Origin: Acanthaster planci
Lineage: Eukaryota; Echinodermata; Asteroidea; Valvatida; Acanthasteridae
Direction of reading: 5' to 3'
DNA: 64,000 bases
Assembly: GCF_001949145.1 (NCBI RefSeq)
Contig: NW_019091364.1
Location: forward strand, 155,621 to 219,620
The stretch's first letter is position 1; every line of letters starts with the position of its first letter. The notes under the pieces are model-generated. The model saw only the letters and a program-made list of their open reading frames with translations. It had not been told where the DNA came from and did not search any database. This document shows, piece by piece, positions 1 to 13,100 of the stretch. Made by a program: the position numbers and the translations under genes.

Positions 1-3000
1 GGAAATACACATTCAGATTCGAAAATAAATGCGCCTCCATGGACACTTCCTGAAATACTTTTGTGTGTCATGTTACGTCATGTGAAAAACCTCTATACAC
101 CAATTTGGCGAAAAGAATTAGGCCTAGAAGCTACGACGGGGTATTACAATGTTTATAGACAGATTGTACGCGCGCGTTAAATAAATGTTCGACCAATAGG
201 GTGCCGTGACTTGCACAAGTGTACGTGTAGTGTAGGTTGTAAATTAAAAAATATACCCAGCAAGATATGGGACGGAGGGGTAAACCCCCCCCCTTACATG
301 TCCAATCCCACATCCCCCTAGATGTCTGTAAAGAATTCCTGAGATTCCTATTAAATAATGACCAACACAAAGGTGTGTGTGTTGGGGGGAGTGCTCTCCG
401 TGCCATGTCTTGCTTCATATAGGAAGAAAAGAATCCACATATTTCAGAAATTGTCAGTTGCTGCGAAATTAGACTGGATAACTATTGGTACATTTAATAT
501 ACAACGCAGTAAACTTGTTCTCAGTCTATTTTTCGTACCTTTTTATAAATTGAAATGAATAGCGTTCCAGTTATAAGACAAAAATTTTCTGGTGCCTCGG
601 AGTGATCCCTGGGGTCTAAAAGTGAGACGTCTCCCCATCACTGCGAAAGACACGGGGTCGAGAAAATGCAATCGTTTGAATGCAGGCGTTTGAAATATTG
701 GGCAGATCATGACCGCAGTTTGATAACAGCCCGAAGGATGTTAACCTAAATTCGTGATCATCGGAGCAAAAGAGGTTAATTTGCTGACGGGACTCCAGAA
801 AACCTATTCAGACCTAGCCAGGATGAGTCACGATTACTTCAGATATATTCTATTTCCTCTAAAATTCGGAAATTACCGTTTTAATGTATGTTTTAATTGG
901 CTGAGAAAACTTATTCATGACTCGTTCTTCGATTTCAGAGGGCGCTCGTCCACGGTCATTTTTCTGTAAAGCCAGTATTTCCCCTTCCCCCGAGCGAACT
1001 ACTGCATTACGACACAAATTTAAAGTATTTATTGGACGAAAATTGAGTAACAGCGTGAATAAATACGTGCATCTGTAGCATGATTCAATTATTTCAACAT
1101 TTGCTACTGAAGCTTTTAAACGCGGTATGGATGCAACTTGCTTCCCCCCGAGCAACATGACGATAATGCAGAAAATGTACGAAGCATTTGTTTCATGACG
1201 AAATTAAATCGTCTAAGTATTGAGCATTTAAAATGGTTAAGTCGATTATATTCACCTTTTGTATAAGGAAGCATGAGCATGTTATTGAACGTTGGTTCGA
1301 TGTAATTTTGTTGATAACGAAACAGACTAAATCATTGCTACACGGAAGCATTGTCCAGGACTCTGCTACAGACTTTTATAACCAGGCAACAAATCTGCCT
1401 CATACCTCAAATCTTTAAATGCTTCTCCACTTCCTTCTTCTCAGAATAGTCTGCAAATAGTCTTTTCTCAAAATCCCTCACGTGATCGTAGAAATCGTAA
1501 ATCTGACGTATTATATTCTCCAAGGTATAACTCTCCATTATGATGCCTACTATGATCGAATCTGTTGCCATGGCTTTTTCAATCGGCTGTCACAAACGTC
1601 CGTTTGCGTGAGAGGTTTTAAATTTTGTTTGATTTACAAGGCCAAAGAATTTTTGATTTTACGAAGACACTTTTTTATTTTTACAATATTATTAAACATA
1701 TCGACAGCATTTGACTACATTTATATTTGTATGTAAGTCACCATTAACGGTAGATAATAAAAAACCTAAAAAAAATGACATTATCTTTAGAAGCTTTTTA
1801 CATGAGAATAAGTTCAGCTCACATCAGGTTCTTCAGTTTTCTTCGGGCAGGCATTATTCAAATGAATCGAAAAAGCGATATCTTGAGCGCATGAGAGTGT
1901 CCAATTACATGACTTCAAGGCCTGAGTGCATTTTGCGCGTTTAAAGTAAAAAAAAAAAGCAGTCGATGTCTGAACGACCTATAAGAGCAGCCTGTGTACA
2001 ATTTAGTTGAGAGTGAAGGATTGAAAACGTTGATGGCGCTGTTCAAGCTTTTATTGCAGAGCCGCAGACACATAATTTCGTGACTTCTTTGGACTAAGTT
2101 GATACATGGATTCATGTGGTGTGTTGAATTCACGTCCCAAAGGAAACAGATTTCACACCCCTAAATTGGGCATTATAAGTGCTTGGTTGCAAATGGTTTC
2201 CTTTTTGTGCCCAACCTTTTAAGCGTTGTATTCGGCGACTCTCAGACACAGTTCAGTCAGGAAGCCAAATGCCTATAGACTTTTTTTTTCTTCCGATGAG
2301 CTAATGTGGTAAAATGCAAGTCCATTAAGAGCAAAGCGCACAAAAGCGTGAACATGTTCAGCGCGTGTAGCTTGGCATTATGGCCGTGCTTATGAGGCGA
2401 ACCTCTCGTGCACGTATTGCTATTCTCGAATGACCTCCGACGGACAGCATTTTGAGCATGCGGTGTCGGAATACCGCATAGGCCCATTGTTTATGCCAGG
2501 TCAATCGATAAAAATACGTTAATGATTTTCCTTAAATCTGACACAGAATGGATATATATACAGCCCCTGTAGCCTTACCATTAACTTTTGCACCGCGGTA
2601 GATTCACTGTCAACTTGATTCCAGTTTCTGATATTTGCAGTTCTTAAAGGGTACCTGCAATCAATTTGTTTTAAGACAAACCTTTAAAATGCACCCTTGT
2701 GTCTCAGATAATCTCATTTGCAATATTTGTTTCACAATTTCAAAAGGTATTTTACCGCCTTTTTGGTTTGTATGCTAATGAGGATTTATGTATTCATGAG
2801 CAAAACTGTGATGGCATCTCAGGAAGAAAGCCTCAGTGATAGACTGGTTTTTTATACAAAAAGTCCTGCGTATTTATTGATTTTCCTGGACTTAGTTTTC
2901 CTTTCTTTGTGGATGCATTGTTATTGTATGTGCACAGCAATAAGAAAGCATCGATCCTCTATTAGAATTTTTTCATTTAGTTAATTCTGGGACCACAATA

Positions 3001-6000
3001 TGAACAGAAACACCTTTGCACCGAACCATATCTTCTTTAGATGACTTCACAGCAACAGTGCCCTCGGTTGTCAAAGAAATGATTTAATTGTTTAAAAATG
3101 TACCCTTCAATGTACTTAACCAAATAGGAATGTGAAAGAGTTTTCATACATTGAAGAATAAAGAAAAATTGTGTCAAAGAAAAAAAAAGCATTACAGCTA
3201 CACTTCGATCAATTTGTTCACATACGAGACAGCTAAATAACTAACCAACGATGCCTTACTCTAGGCGTGTGTTCACGGTGTCAACATCAAATATTCTCAC
3301 CATATACCCTATTTTGTTTTATCCCCTGCCAAAGGATAAAAAACCCCATTACACACCTTTCCCAAAATAGAACTGTGAACAAAAGCCCCTGGCCGGTACT
3401 GTAGGAAAGCCAGTTCAAAAGGAATGTCACAAAAGCCAAACTGGCAAGCCATAAGATCTTCTTACTCGAGTTATTGTCACCAAAAAGGACTCACATCACC
3501 TGATTCTTTTCATCCTCCGCAAATTAAACTATGCATTGCAATTATCATTTTTTTCTTGTTGGAGAAGTCGAAAAACTGTAATTACTTTATACAAACATGA
3601 ATTGTGAGACTTTTTAAAGATGTAGTTAAAAGACATACACTTTAAAAGAAATGTGAAATTAACATTAAAAAATTTGAATAACAAACAACACTTAATTAAA
3701 ATGAAAGCTCTTTGTTAATATAAATTAGCATAATCATTGACCGCGGGTGGGAACAGTATCTTCTTTTCTGCATGGCGTTTAATTATCAAAATCAGTGTAA
3801 ACCTTCAACAAGTAAGGAAATATCGGTATGATTACCTGCTGATACAAACGAAATGCAGAGAAATAGCCACATGCAATGTTATTAACAGTTTTAAGGAACC
3901 GAAGTAATAGTTATTCCTATAGGGTTGGGGTAACAGGTTCCAAAGGAATGACTTTCTTGTAATCACTGTCATGACTCTCTACGAAATTTTGATATCTGAA
4001 GTTCTTTGCAAATAATGACTCTGAAATTTGGATAGATCTTGATTTTATATAAAATCATACTATCAGAACTGCAGTTTGGAAATCGTGTGTGATGCGCAAA
4101 ACAAAAACAGAGGCGATTACAAAATGCAAATACGTTCAACAGGCGTTTGGACTAAACACTGAAGCCAATAAAATTGTAACCTGCAGGTAAAAGAATCGAA
4201 TTAGTGTCCGCTCGATCTTCCAATTTGTCGCTTGGCTGAGCCTCTTGAGTTCACCTAAGCGGCAAGTCTTTGAAGAAGCCCTTGAAATTGCACTGCCTCG
4301 GAAGAATTTAATATAAAAAAACAATCGGCCTCTTCAGCCGTAAAGCTCAAGCACCGTTCTCTTCAGAGTTTGGCTACTTCTTAATGCAGTTATTATTAGA
4401 TTGTGGTTTTAGGCCGAAGCAGGTAGGGTTTTACGGCTCGTTACTCACGCAAATTCACTTTTTGCTTGGTTGGCGCTCAAGTTGTGAATGAGCAATTACG
4501 GATAATTTGTCAACAGGACATATTCGAGATGTTTACCCAATACCAGAAAATCCGGTTTGCAGGTACGACACGGAGTATTAAGGTATATTACTCTGAAACT
4601 GCTTAGATTGATAGGTATTTTTGGAGAACGATAACATGAATCAATAAAATCAAACCCACTTTTAAATCTAGTTCATGTGGTATTTTATATATTTTATATA
4701 TTGTGCCGGGGGAATAAGGCGCAACAAAATCCTGCGGTAGCCAAGTCTTGTGGCCTAATACAGTGAAACACACTATGCCAAATCTCACAAACGTGCTTTG
4801 ACACAGATAACATCAACAACAAACCCAAGAGAAATACTACTTCAAACAGTGATTCAGTGTCAAGCACCCTGTATACTTCATAAATGTCACGGCAGATTTA
4901 GAAAAGTAAACTGTAAAAGGTCGAAACATGGAGGCGCTGCGAATCAAGTAGAGTGAAATTTGCCCTGGGGCAACTCGAAATAATTGAACACGCGCTGACA
5001 GGCGTTGTTTTCAGGCAGAGTATGGTTTATGATTTAATCTGGAGGATGAATCCCTCTGAAAAATGTTTGACTTATCATACAAAACGTGTGCCCTTCTGGA
5101 CGTTCCCAGGGCAAACGGGGTTATATTCCTGGGTAGATTCAGACCCTTGTAAGGAGACAAAGACAGTAAATAAACCCTGAAACAGCTACGGGTATAAAGA
5201 AGTATGTTTGGTCGGTGCGATGCTGATTTCAAGCTTTGAAAATGTATGCCTCAAGAATCAAGAAATTATATTGATTTTTGCTTCAATAATTATATTTTCC
5301 TTTTGTATATTTCATGTAAGGCTTTCAGCTGTTTGTGTTCTGCCTTAAATTGATTGGGATAAGTACCGTAATATGTGTAAATTTCGAAATTCCAAATTAG
5401 ATTTACGATTGTTTGTTTATGTGCTCGTTTAAGTTTAATCTTATTAGGTTTTAGGACAGAACAAGTGGCATCCAAGGGATTTAAGGTCACAGGATAAAAG
5501 GTTACGGAATATCTATACCCTTCCTATCTATATATCAACAAGACAATCCCTTTGTTCGTGTCAGTCATCGTTGTCTCTCAACCCTTCGTTTGTTGTATCA
5601 CAGGACTTTTTCCATGGAAAATTTGCGAGAAGGACCAACACTAATTCTTGGTGGGGCAGTAACTGGGCTGTTGGATTTGCCTGACGACATCTAAGCTAAC
5701 TGGCCCTGCGTCAGCCTCTATGTGATGTTTTTCTTTCCGTTCTGTGGCAGTCAGTATACTGTCTGTTTTGTCACGACGCTAGGAAGGGCTGGAATGAGGT
5801 TGGGGGATTAGGGCTTAAGATTGGTATTTGAGGCAGGGAAGACAGAGTGCATCAGCTTTTGCAGAAGAACAAGCAAGAGGGACAATCTTCTGCTAGGAGT
5901 TTGTAAGTCACCTTGTCTCATGTAGTGTGGCCGTCTTGGGAAGCGTGCTTTTATTCCTTGGAAAGACAATATAAAGGGAACCGTTGATGATGGTGAATTG

Positions 6001-9000
6001 ATCTAACAAAATACCTGCAGTAATGCAATCGTTAATCATGTTGTGAAGCTTTATAGTAATTACAAAAATACAGACAGGATACTCCCCATTCCGTCCATAT
6101 ATATAAACACGAATGAAATGCCCGTTTCTCGTCTGCCTCCGTCATTTAAATTCCTCTGGCCTAGAAAAGAAGACTTCAAAACCCGATGCCAAATTAAACG
6201 GGAATCTGGGTTCAAAATTGGTTCGATCCTTTTCAGGGACAAAAATGACTTATAAAGATACCATTTGACCCGAAAAACATGTTATTTTTTCACACATCAA
6301 TGGATTTACCAAATTTGGATTTCAATACTGGGTCAATTTGACCCATATAGTTTTAATGTGTGCCCTACGACAAGTCCCTCTGCGGGTATTTGTCGTCTTT
6401 GTTATCCATAAATATTTCCCTGTCTTAACGTTCAGTTTTCTATAATCCAGGCGCTTTTTGTGTTTGATTTGTTTGTGTGCAGGAGTCGTTTAAGTTTACA
6501 TCCGATAAATAATTTATATGAAGTGGATTGGTAATTGAGAATTAAAACAAACAAAAATGCCTTTTCAAATAACGCATTATCACAACAACTCTGCTTTCCT
6601 TCAAACGTATTCGTCTATGGGATAGAGATATTGTTTGGGATGGTAACCGGACGGAAATGAATACGCATGGTTGAAAAACCCGTCCCTTGGCTTGCATTGT
6701 TTTAATTATATCAACGGCATAGCACCTGCTGCGCTGGGCAAACCACCAACCAATTAACCTACCGCTGATGCCTCCTAGTCGGCGAACTGAAACGACAAGC
6801 TGGGCGGAATAACCCGCCTCGGTCCACCTGGACCCAGGTCCTACGGGATCGGGGGATAGGAGACTGAACTCCTTCAATCCTGTAATCTCCGTGAATCTGA
6901 TTAAAGCTACTATCAAATCACGGCCTGCTATTTTCTTAGCGAATAAACCACGGATACACCGTATGGAGGAAAGTCTCGTGCAGCAACGTCATATTTTATA
7001 TTACGAGAGTTTCTACAAGAAGGTTACTTATTGGCTTTGATATATCCTCGTTATTTTCGTCACGGATATGCACATCTTTTGGGGATAACCATAATTATGT
7101 TTGGCTTCAGTAACGATATTTTCAGGTGATCGTTATTTAGTTTTTCGCTATTTTACTTTACAAAGCAGTTTATTATTGTTTATCCGTCAATTGTGATTAT
7201 GCACCGTAGACAATACTTTTCCTCCCACTTTGGCCGATTGCTATGTTATTTTAGGGGAAAATATTTGCAAATGTGAAAATAGATTGAACTAATTTTTGTG
7301 CATAAATACTGCTGTAGGTTTTTTCTATTTTTCTAGTTGTACATATTGGAGTCGTTCTAAAGAATGGTAAAACCATGTGCCGGAGTTACTTGATCCGTCA
7401 AAGCATCGTGACATTTAAAGGTCTCACCTAATAACCAATGCGCAGGAATCTTTTAGTAAAAGAATTTCGAAGATAGTGTGATGGTTAGTCAGCAGACCTT
7501 TATCAGAGTACCTGCAAGCAACATACATGGAGGCAAAGACTACCGGAATTCTGACGTAAATGGAGCAACTGTGTCATTCAAATTTATACACGCCTTTTTC
7601 TTCCGGGCGTACTCATGCTGTTATGCGTGGGCACGATTCTGAGAGATTGTATCAAATGAGCGAATTCAATTGAGGTTGCACTTCAACCTAGTTGCGGAAC
7701 CTCAGCACTTTCTACTTCACAAGTTATACTTGTAGCAAGTACACTTCTGATAATGTCTACACACGGAACAACATTGCATTACAGAAAGTCCACAAAGGCG
7801 TGGAAAAGTGTCAGCAATCCGTTGATCGGGGTTCATTTGTGACGATGGCAATTTTCCACAAATACTGTTTGGCTTTGTCTATGTAAGCATGCAATTACTT
7901 CAAACAAATACAACTCCACTTGTTGGGATTTGGGAGGTAAGCGTACTAGCTGTCTACTTTATCAGTTGGACTTATGCGTAAACTGTTTCAGTAAATCTGG
8001 ATGAAACGCGCAGATTTCATATGAAAGAAGCTTAATGTTCAATTCTTGCGTTATCTCTTCCTTCCGAGACGTTATTTGCAAAATCTCAAAGAAAATTGAA
8101 ACTATATTCTGTCCTCACTTGCTACTTCATCGTTGACTTATTTCTATGTAGGCTTTTCTAACACAAATACTTGCTCAGTAGATACCTCTGTCGTGGTGCA
8201 AAGTTAATTCAGCAGGTGCAATTGTAGTAAATTGATTAGTCGCCACAAGTTTGTATGGTTTAATCTTATCTGGAATGTTTCATTTCCGTCAGTGTGGTTT
8301 AGTTAGTATTGAATGTGTCCCTCGTCTTCACAGTGCACCCAGAATGACACGCAAAAAATGTTATCCAGTTCGCTCCAGAATGAATGGTTCTTCAGTAACA
8401 GAAACAGACTTTCTTAAACGAAGCAAATTTAGAAATATTAACCATCTATACCAGGATAATAATTTCACCATACGATCACAGGGTAAGAGTAATGTGGTCT
8501 TGTGACCGATTGGTCTGTGAGCGGTGCCTTTATTTTTACAGGATAAACGATGGATGAACAGCAAAACTGCTCTTTGTTAGAGAAACGAAATGTTATTACA
8601 GAATATAGCTCCGTTCAAATTATGTAGTTCAAAATTCATTCCATTTATTCATTAAAAAAAGCCAATTACAAAAATATTCCCAGAAATGTCGGGATCAATT
8701 TTATGTAATATATTTTTTTTATATGAAGAGTAGTATCATAGCGGAAAACCACAATTGTATTGGGCTCGGTGTAAGCTTTGCACAGTAACTGATGTAGCCT
8801 TGGCCGTATTACGCAGTGATTGCTAATCCAATAGTCGTGCCATGCATGCGTCATGTAGTAATTCTCCAGCAGAAGATCTATTTTTAGTGGTAATTTTCGG
8901 TGTAATGAGAAATTCAATCGCAGTTGCTTTTCCATTTCCTGGGGTTCTGTAGTGATCTAGACCGTCCTAAAAGATCTGAATGAGATATACGTTCATGATA

Positions 9001-10003
9001 TCCTACAAGACTTGGAGGACTCGTTTCTGGTCTTAATTGGTTCCTTCATGTAATAATGTAGTTTTAACATCTGTAATGACGTTTCTTATTGTGTTGATTA
9101 CACACTTTATTCGTTCATCTGTGACTTTTCTATGCTTCATCGATGTCAATCCCAAGCTTATAGCTAGGGGCATCCCTAGGAAACCGGGTTTTTTTTCTAG
9201 TCACATCCGCTTTGCCCGAAATAATCCGATTCTATCATCTCTTAGCAGTGTCAATGCCATTCATTATGAGAAAAAAGTCCTCAAAATAGCCCCCGTACGT
9301 GCGTGCGCTTAAACACACTCATCCCCTCCTTCTCAATCCTTGTTCTGAGATATAACTGTCATTCTAGCTTCCTTGCCGAGAAGTAATATTGTTGAATGTC
9401 TGTTGGAATCACAATCAATAGATGAAATATCCGCTGTGCGTCTGACTGAATGCCAGCCTCCGTCATTTGTCTCTTTGGCTGACGTGTACACTTCTCCATT
9501 TTCATTATCAAGGTTTTTTTTACTTCGTCCCTTCTTCCTTGACAGGAGAATGCTTCCGTACGGGTCCCTTTGCATCAAAATGCTTTCTTTTGAACACGCG
9601 CAATGCCTTTTGTAACCTATCCTAGTTTCATATGTTGACATAATTTTAAGTATGCATGCCTGGTGACCTGACTTGTGTATTTCACTTAGACCACATATGT
9701 CTCCCTTGAGTTTGCCTGTTTAGATGCTCCGATGGTGTTTGATTGGGATTTTTTTATTGAGCATGAATTGAAGATACACGTGCCAAAATCTGTATTCAGT
9801 GGAAGGTGAGAAACTACTGTAGAGTTTTTAAAAAATTTTATTCGGAAAATTTAAGGCAAACTTTCTTTCACCCCGACTGTCCAGTATATCCCTCCACAAT
9901 TTGCTTGTGTATGGATATTTTCCGCACTTGTACAAGTGGCACATTTCAAGATGTAATTCAAGATGGCGTCATTGCCCACATTGCAATCCATCAACAAGGA
10001 ATA
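1..10003. other. Upstream non-coding DNA, no gene recognised
   Basis: About 10 kb of AT-rich sequence. All reading frames are short (mostly under 110 codons), with no recognisable domain. It contains homopolymer tracts (for example C runs near 286), one 17-base near-palindrome at 6329-6345 (TGGGTCAATTTGACCCA), and one weak exon-like stretch at 8334-8482. It may be intergenic or an intron of a neighbouring gene outside the window. Confidence 0.5.
8334..8482 (+). other. Exon-like stretch, unproven
   Basis: An open segment is bounded by a plausible acceptor (CCTCGTCTTCACAG) and donor (GG followed by GTAAGAG). Read with one leading base, it gives a basic, polar peptide of about 50 residues (for example TETDFLKRSKFRNINHLYQD). 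I recognise no domain and no neighbouring exons that would join it. It could be an exon of an unrelated gene or chance. Confidence 0.15.
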
Positions 10004-10176
10004 ATATGGCCGTTTCTCAATAGTGTGCCACCAAGAGTTTGCAATGCGTTGGCCTATCACAGGCATAAAATTTGTAGACCCAATGCGCGTTTAGAAAGGG
10101 TAGACAAATTTTACGCGTTATGATTGGCTAACGTGTTGCAAACATATGGTGGCGCACTATTGTGAATGGTCCGTAT
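10004..10176. mobile_element. Foldback MITE, copy A
   Basis: A 173-bp element with long terminal inverted repeats. The left end runs ATATGGCCGTTTCTCAATAG and the right end, read in reverse complement, ATACGGACCATTCACAATAG. The arms (about 70 bases each) share TTTGCAA and the CACTATTG ends, and flank a short centre containing CCCAATGCGCGTTT. It matches the element at 17507-17680, but its centre lies in the opposite orientation, so the two copies inserted independently. No protein is encoded, as expected for a non-autonomous DNA transposon. A target-site duplication could not be fixed; TA flanks this copy on both sides. Confidence 0.8.
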
Positions 10177-13100
10177 TAATTTTGTGTGGTTATTTTTTGG
10201 GTAAAGTTTGGGGACAGAGCACCTTACCGTTTACCCGTTCCCGTCATGCCTCATGGCTTGTTAGATTACGGACACTCGTTACACCATCCTCCATCTCCGA
10301 TTTTAGTGAGTCTTCATTCCTTGACCCCAGTTCTTCCTTAAATTGTGTCTCTTCTCCTGTCTGCAGACGATACAAATAAGCATCCAGTTGTAAAATAGTA
10401 TAAATAGTTCTTGCCTAGTTAAAAGATGGCCTTGTGTTTCATCTTTTCAACCCAGCAACATCTTTCTCTGTTTTTTTTTTTTTTGGACAGAATTATTATC
10501 CTGTCATATCTTTCCTATCAAGCTATTCATTCATACATTATGTATTTACCCCTTTGTTCGGGTAACAAGATTAATTCTGCTTCAACTTAGAAGAGAGAAT
10601 TATCTTTGGCTATAGCTTGTTAGAGTGCTAAGGAAAGTTAAAGCAACTTCGGTGTTCTTGAACAAATCACAACACGAACTTATAAACGGGAATGGCGCTT
10701 GGGCCTTCGAGTTGTGATAAAAATGTTGGCTTACTTTACTAGAATGACCCGAAAGTGTAACTACACCTTCACCCCCCCTTTAGCCCTGATGAAAGATTAA
10801 GCCGGTGTGATTAGGATTTGTTGTCAAAATCGGCCCAGATACCAGTGAAATATAACCTGGAACCGAAGAGAGTGTCAGCCTGGTCAATATTAGTTCGCCA
10901 AAGTGTAAACACAGTTCCAGGAGGATCAAAAATTGATAGAAACTCGGAAAGGGGGTCCAAGAAACCAAGCACCTCTGCAAACAATTTGTAAGTTTGTTTC
11001 AAGACCTTTGGAGAATTTGTCACGGCAGTGGAATTGCGGCAGTTGGGGTAAATGCCCTCCAACAATAATTGGGTTCAGACTTTTTCTGTGATCGTTATTC
11101 GTCTCCGTATATCCTGATTTTTTTTATCAGAATGTGCTTAGAAAGTCAATTTATAAGCCGAAGTCAAGTCTCAAGAGATCGCGGATGTCAGCGTCCGTGT
11201 CTGTGCCACCCTAGCATTATTGAAAGAAATTGACTCGGCCAAGTTCCTAATCATTTCCTTCCTATCGTTGTCCTTAAATCAGATTTCTTGAATCTACCGT
11301 ATTTCTTTAGTTTTTATTCACATATAAAGCGAGCATTTTAAACAGCATGGCTGCTTTATTTTACAGAAATATATACATATATATTTATTTGATCGAAATC
11401 TAATCTAATCAATGAAACACACTTTTCTTCTTTTTTGAAATTTGTAGCGGTAAGTAGCGCGAATGTGTTGCAACATTTCACGTGCAGTTTGGCAGCTGAT
11501 CTGGCAATGCAAAGGGGCCACGTACAAAGTCAATACACATCGATATAGGCCACTAATTAATTCCGCAAGTGTTGATGTAGATGAAGTTTGCGAGACGGGT
11601 GTTGTTCATTTCCTGCCAGACTCGGAGACAATTCCGCCTCATCAATTTTCACGCGGTGCCCCATACGTCTTTGCCCGCGTCCCTGTGGTATACTATCGCA
11701 CCATGGAGCTGCCGCAGCCGGGCCGGCTCGGTCTAATTGATGAGGATGTACTCTTGTCGAGGTGGCAACAGCGACGCCTCTTGCTTTAAGTTTTTCCACA
11801 CCAATATCTCTTGACGAAATACGTAATTTCGTACAGGACAAGCGTCATGAACTGATTGAGAATGATTAAGATTCTATGTAAATATCTAATAGCTTGTTCC
11901 AAACGAACAAAGTTTCAGGTTATTGCATTTGTGACCGTAAAAGGAGCATGAATATATTTATCATCCCGTATCATCAACTCACTGGCGTTTTAAAAGGTGT
12001 TATATTCGGGCGAATCGTTAATCAATAATTTCGTTCACGCGTTAACGAGTTGCGTTAGCATTTCTGAATTTGTAATGGCATTCACTGAAACATCGCTTAA
12101 CCCCGTGAATGCAATTAATTTGACAGATTGATTTCATTTCAGATACCCCTGTCTAAACTGGGGTTAATGAGTATTTATCTAACAACATTAAACCTGTTGA
12201 TATTTTTGTTACTACAGTAGCCAGTAATCGTCGCGTATTGCTCAAAACCTGATTCAAAATTGTGCGTGCATAACGCACACAGGTACCATTTCCATCGTTA
12301 AAAACTTCTACTGTGCAGATCATATGGTGCAATGAGAATCTGGAATACTATGGTATTTCGAATTATGAGAAGTAAGATTGATTCTATATTGCCTGGTACG
12401 TCGATTTTTTGGGATTAAGTTGGTTAAGAGTATCTTACCCGCAGTTTGAGAGAAAAAATCCGACATAGTCGTTGGAGACTGTGCATTTTATCTGTACTTT
12501 GTCATATCTAGGCCATGTGTTTCCAAAAGGGTCAACCAGGTGCGATTTAACACGGGATATTCATATAACGGGGTATTTCGGCTGTGTATTTATATGAAGT
12601 ATTGGACACACGTCTGTTTACCTAGTCTCATGTTACAGTCCACGTCAAACGGCGTCAAAGAACGATATACGTAGGATGTGCTTTTCCGCTTCATCAAAAT
12701 TACTTAAACATTCAGTGAGCCAAAAATTAAAAAAGTGTGCGAATGGATTAATGAATCATTGATTTTTCCTAGCGACTTCAAGTTTTAATTAATTTTTCCG
12801 CTGAAACACACTCTAAGCTCTTCTCTACCCAGGCAATCTATATTTGTTGCCTTTGCACTAATGAAAATGTTTTCCATTCAAGGTATTACAACAATATGTC
12901 CTTACTTTTTTCTAACATCAATATAAAAGAATCGTGTCAGCCATCTGGCAGAATAGAGTAAACTGGGTTAGAATATTTGAGCAACATCCTTCCCAATTTC
13001 AGTGACAGTGTACGTGGTGCCTCTTCCTGCTTCTCTGCCTTTGGCTATATTTTTAGCTGTGAGAAATAACGGGATTAGACGAGAAAATAGAATACACTGG

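Noticed and set aside
6542-6916. Minus-strand open frame of 124 codons
   Set aside because: The composition is not protein-like, there is no recognisable domain, and no splice context supports it.
9806-10123. Plus-strand open frame of 105 codons
   Set aside because: Its second half runs through MITE copy A, so it is not a conserved gene.
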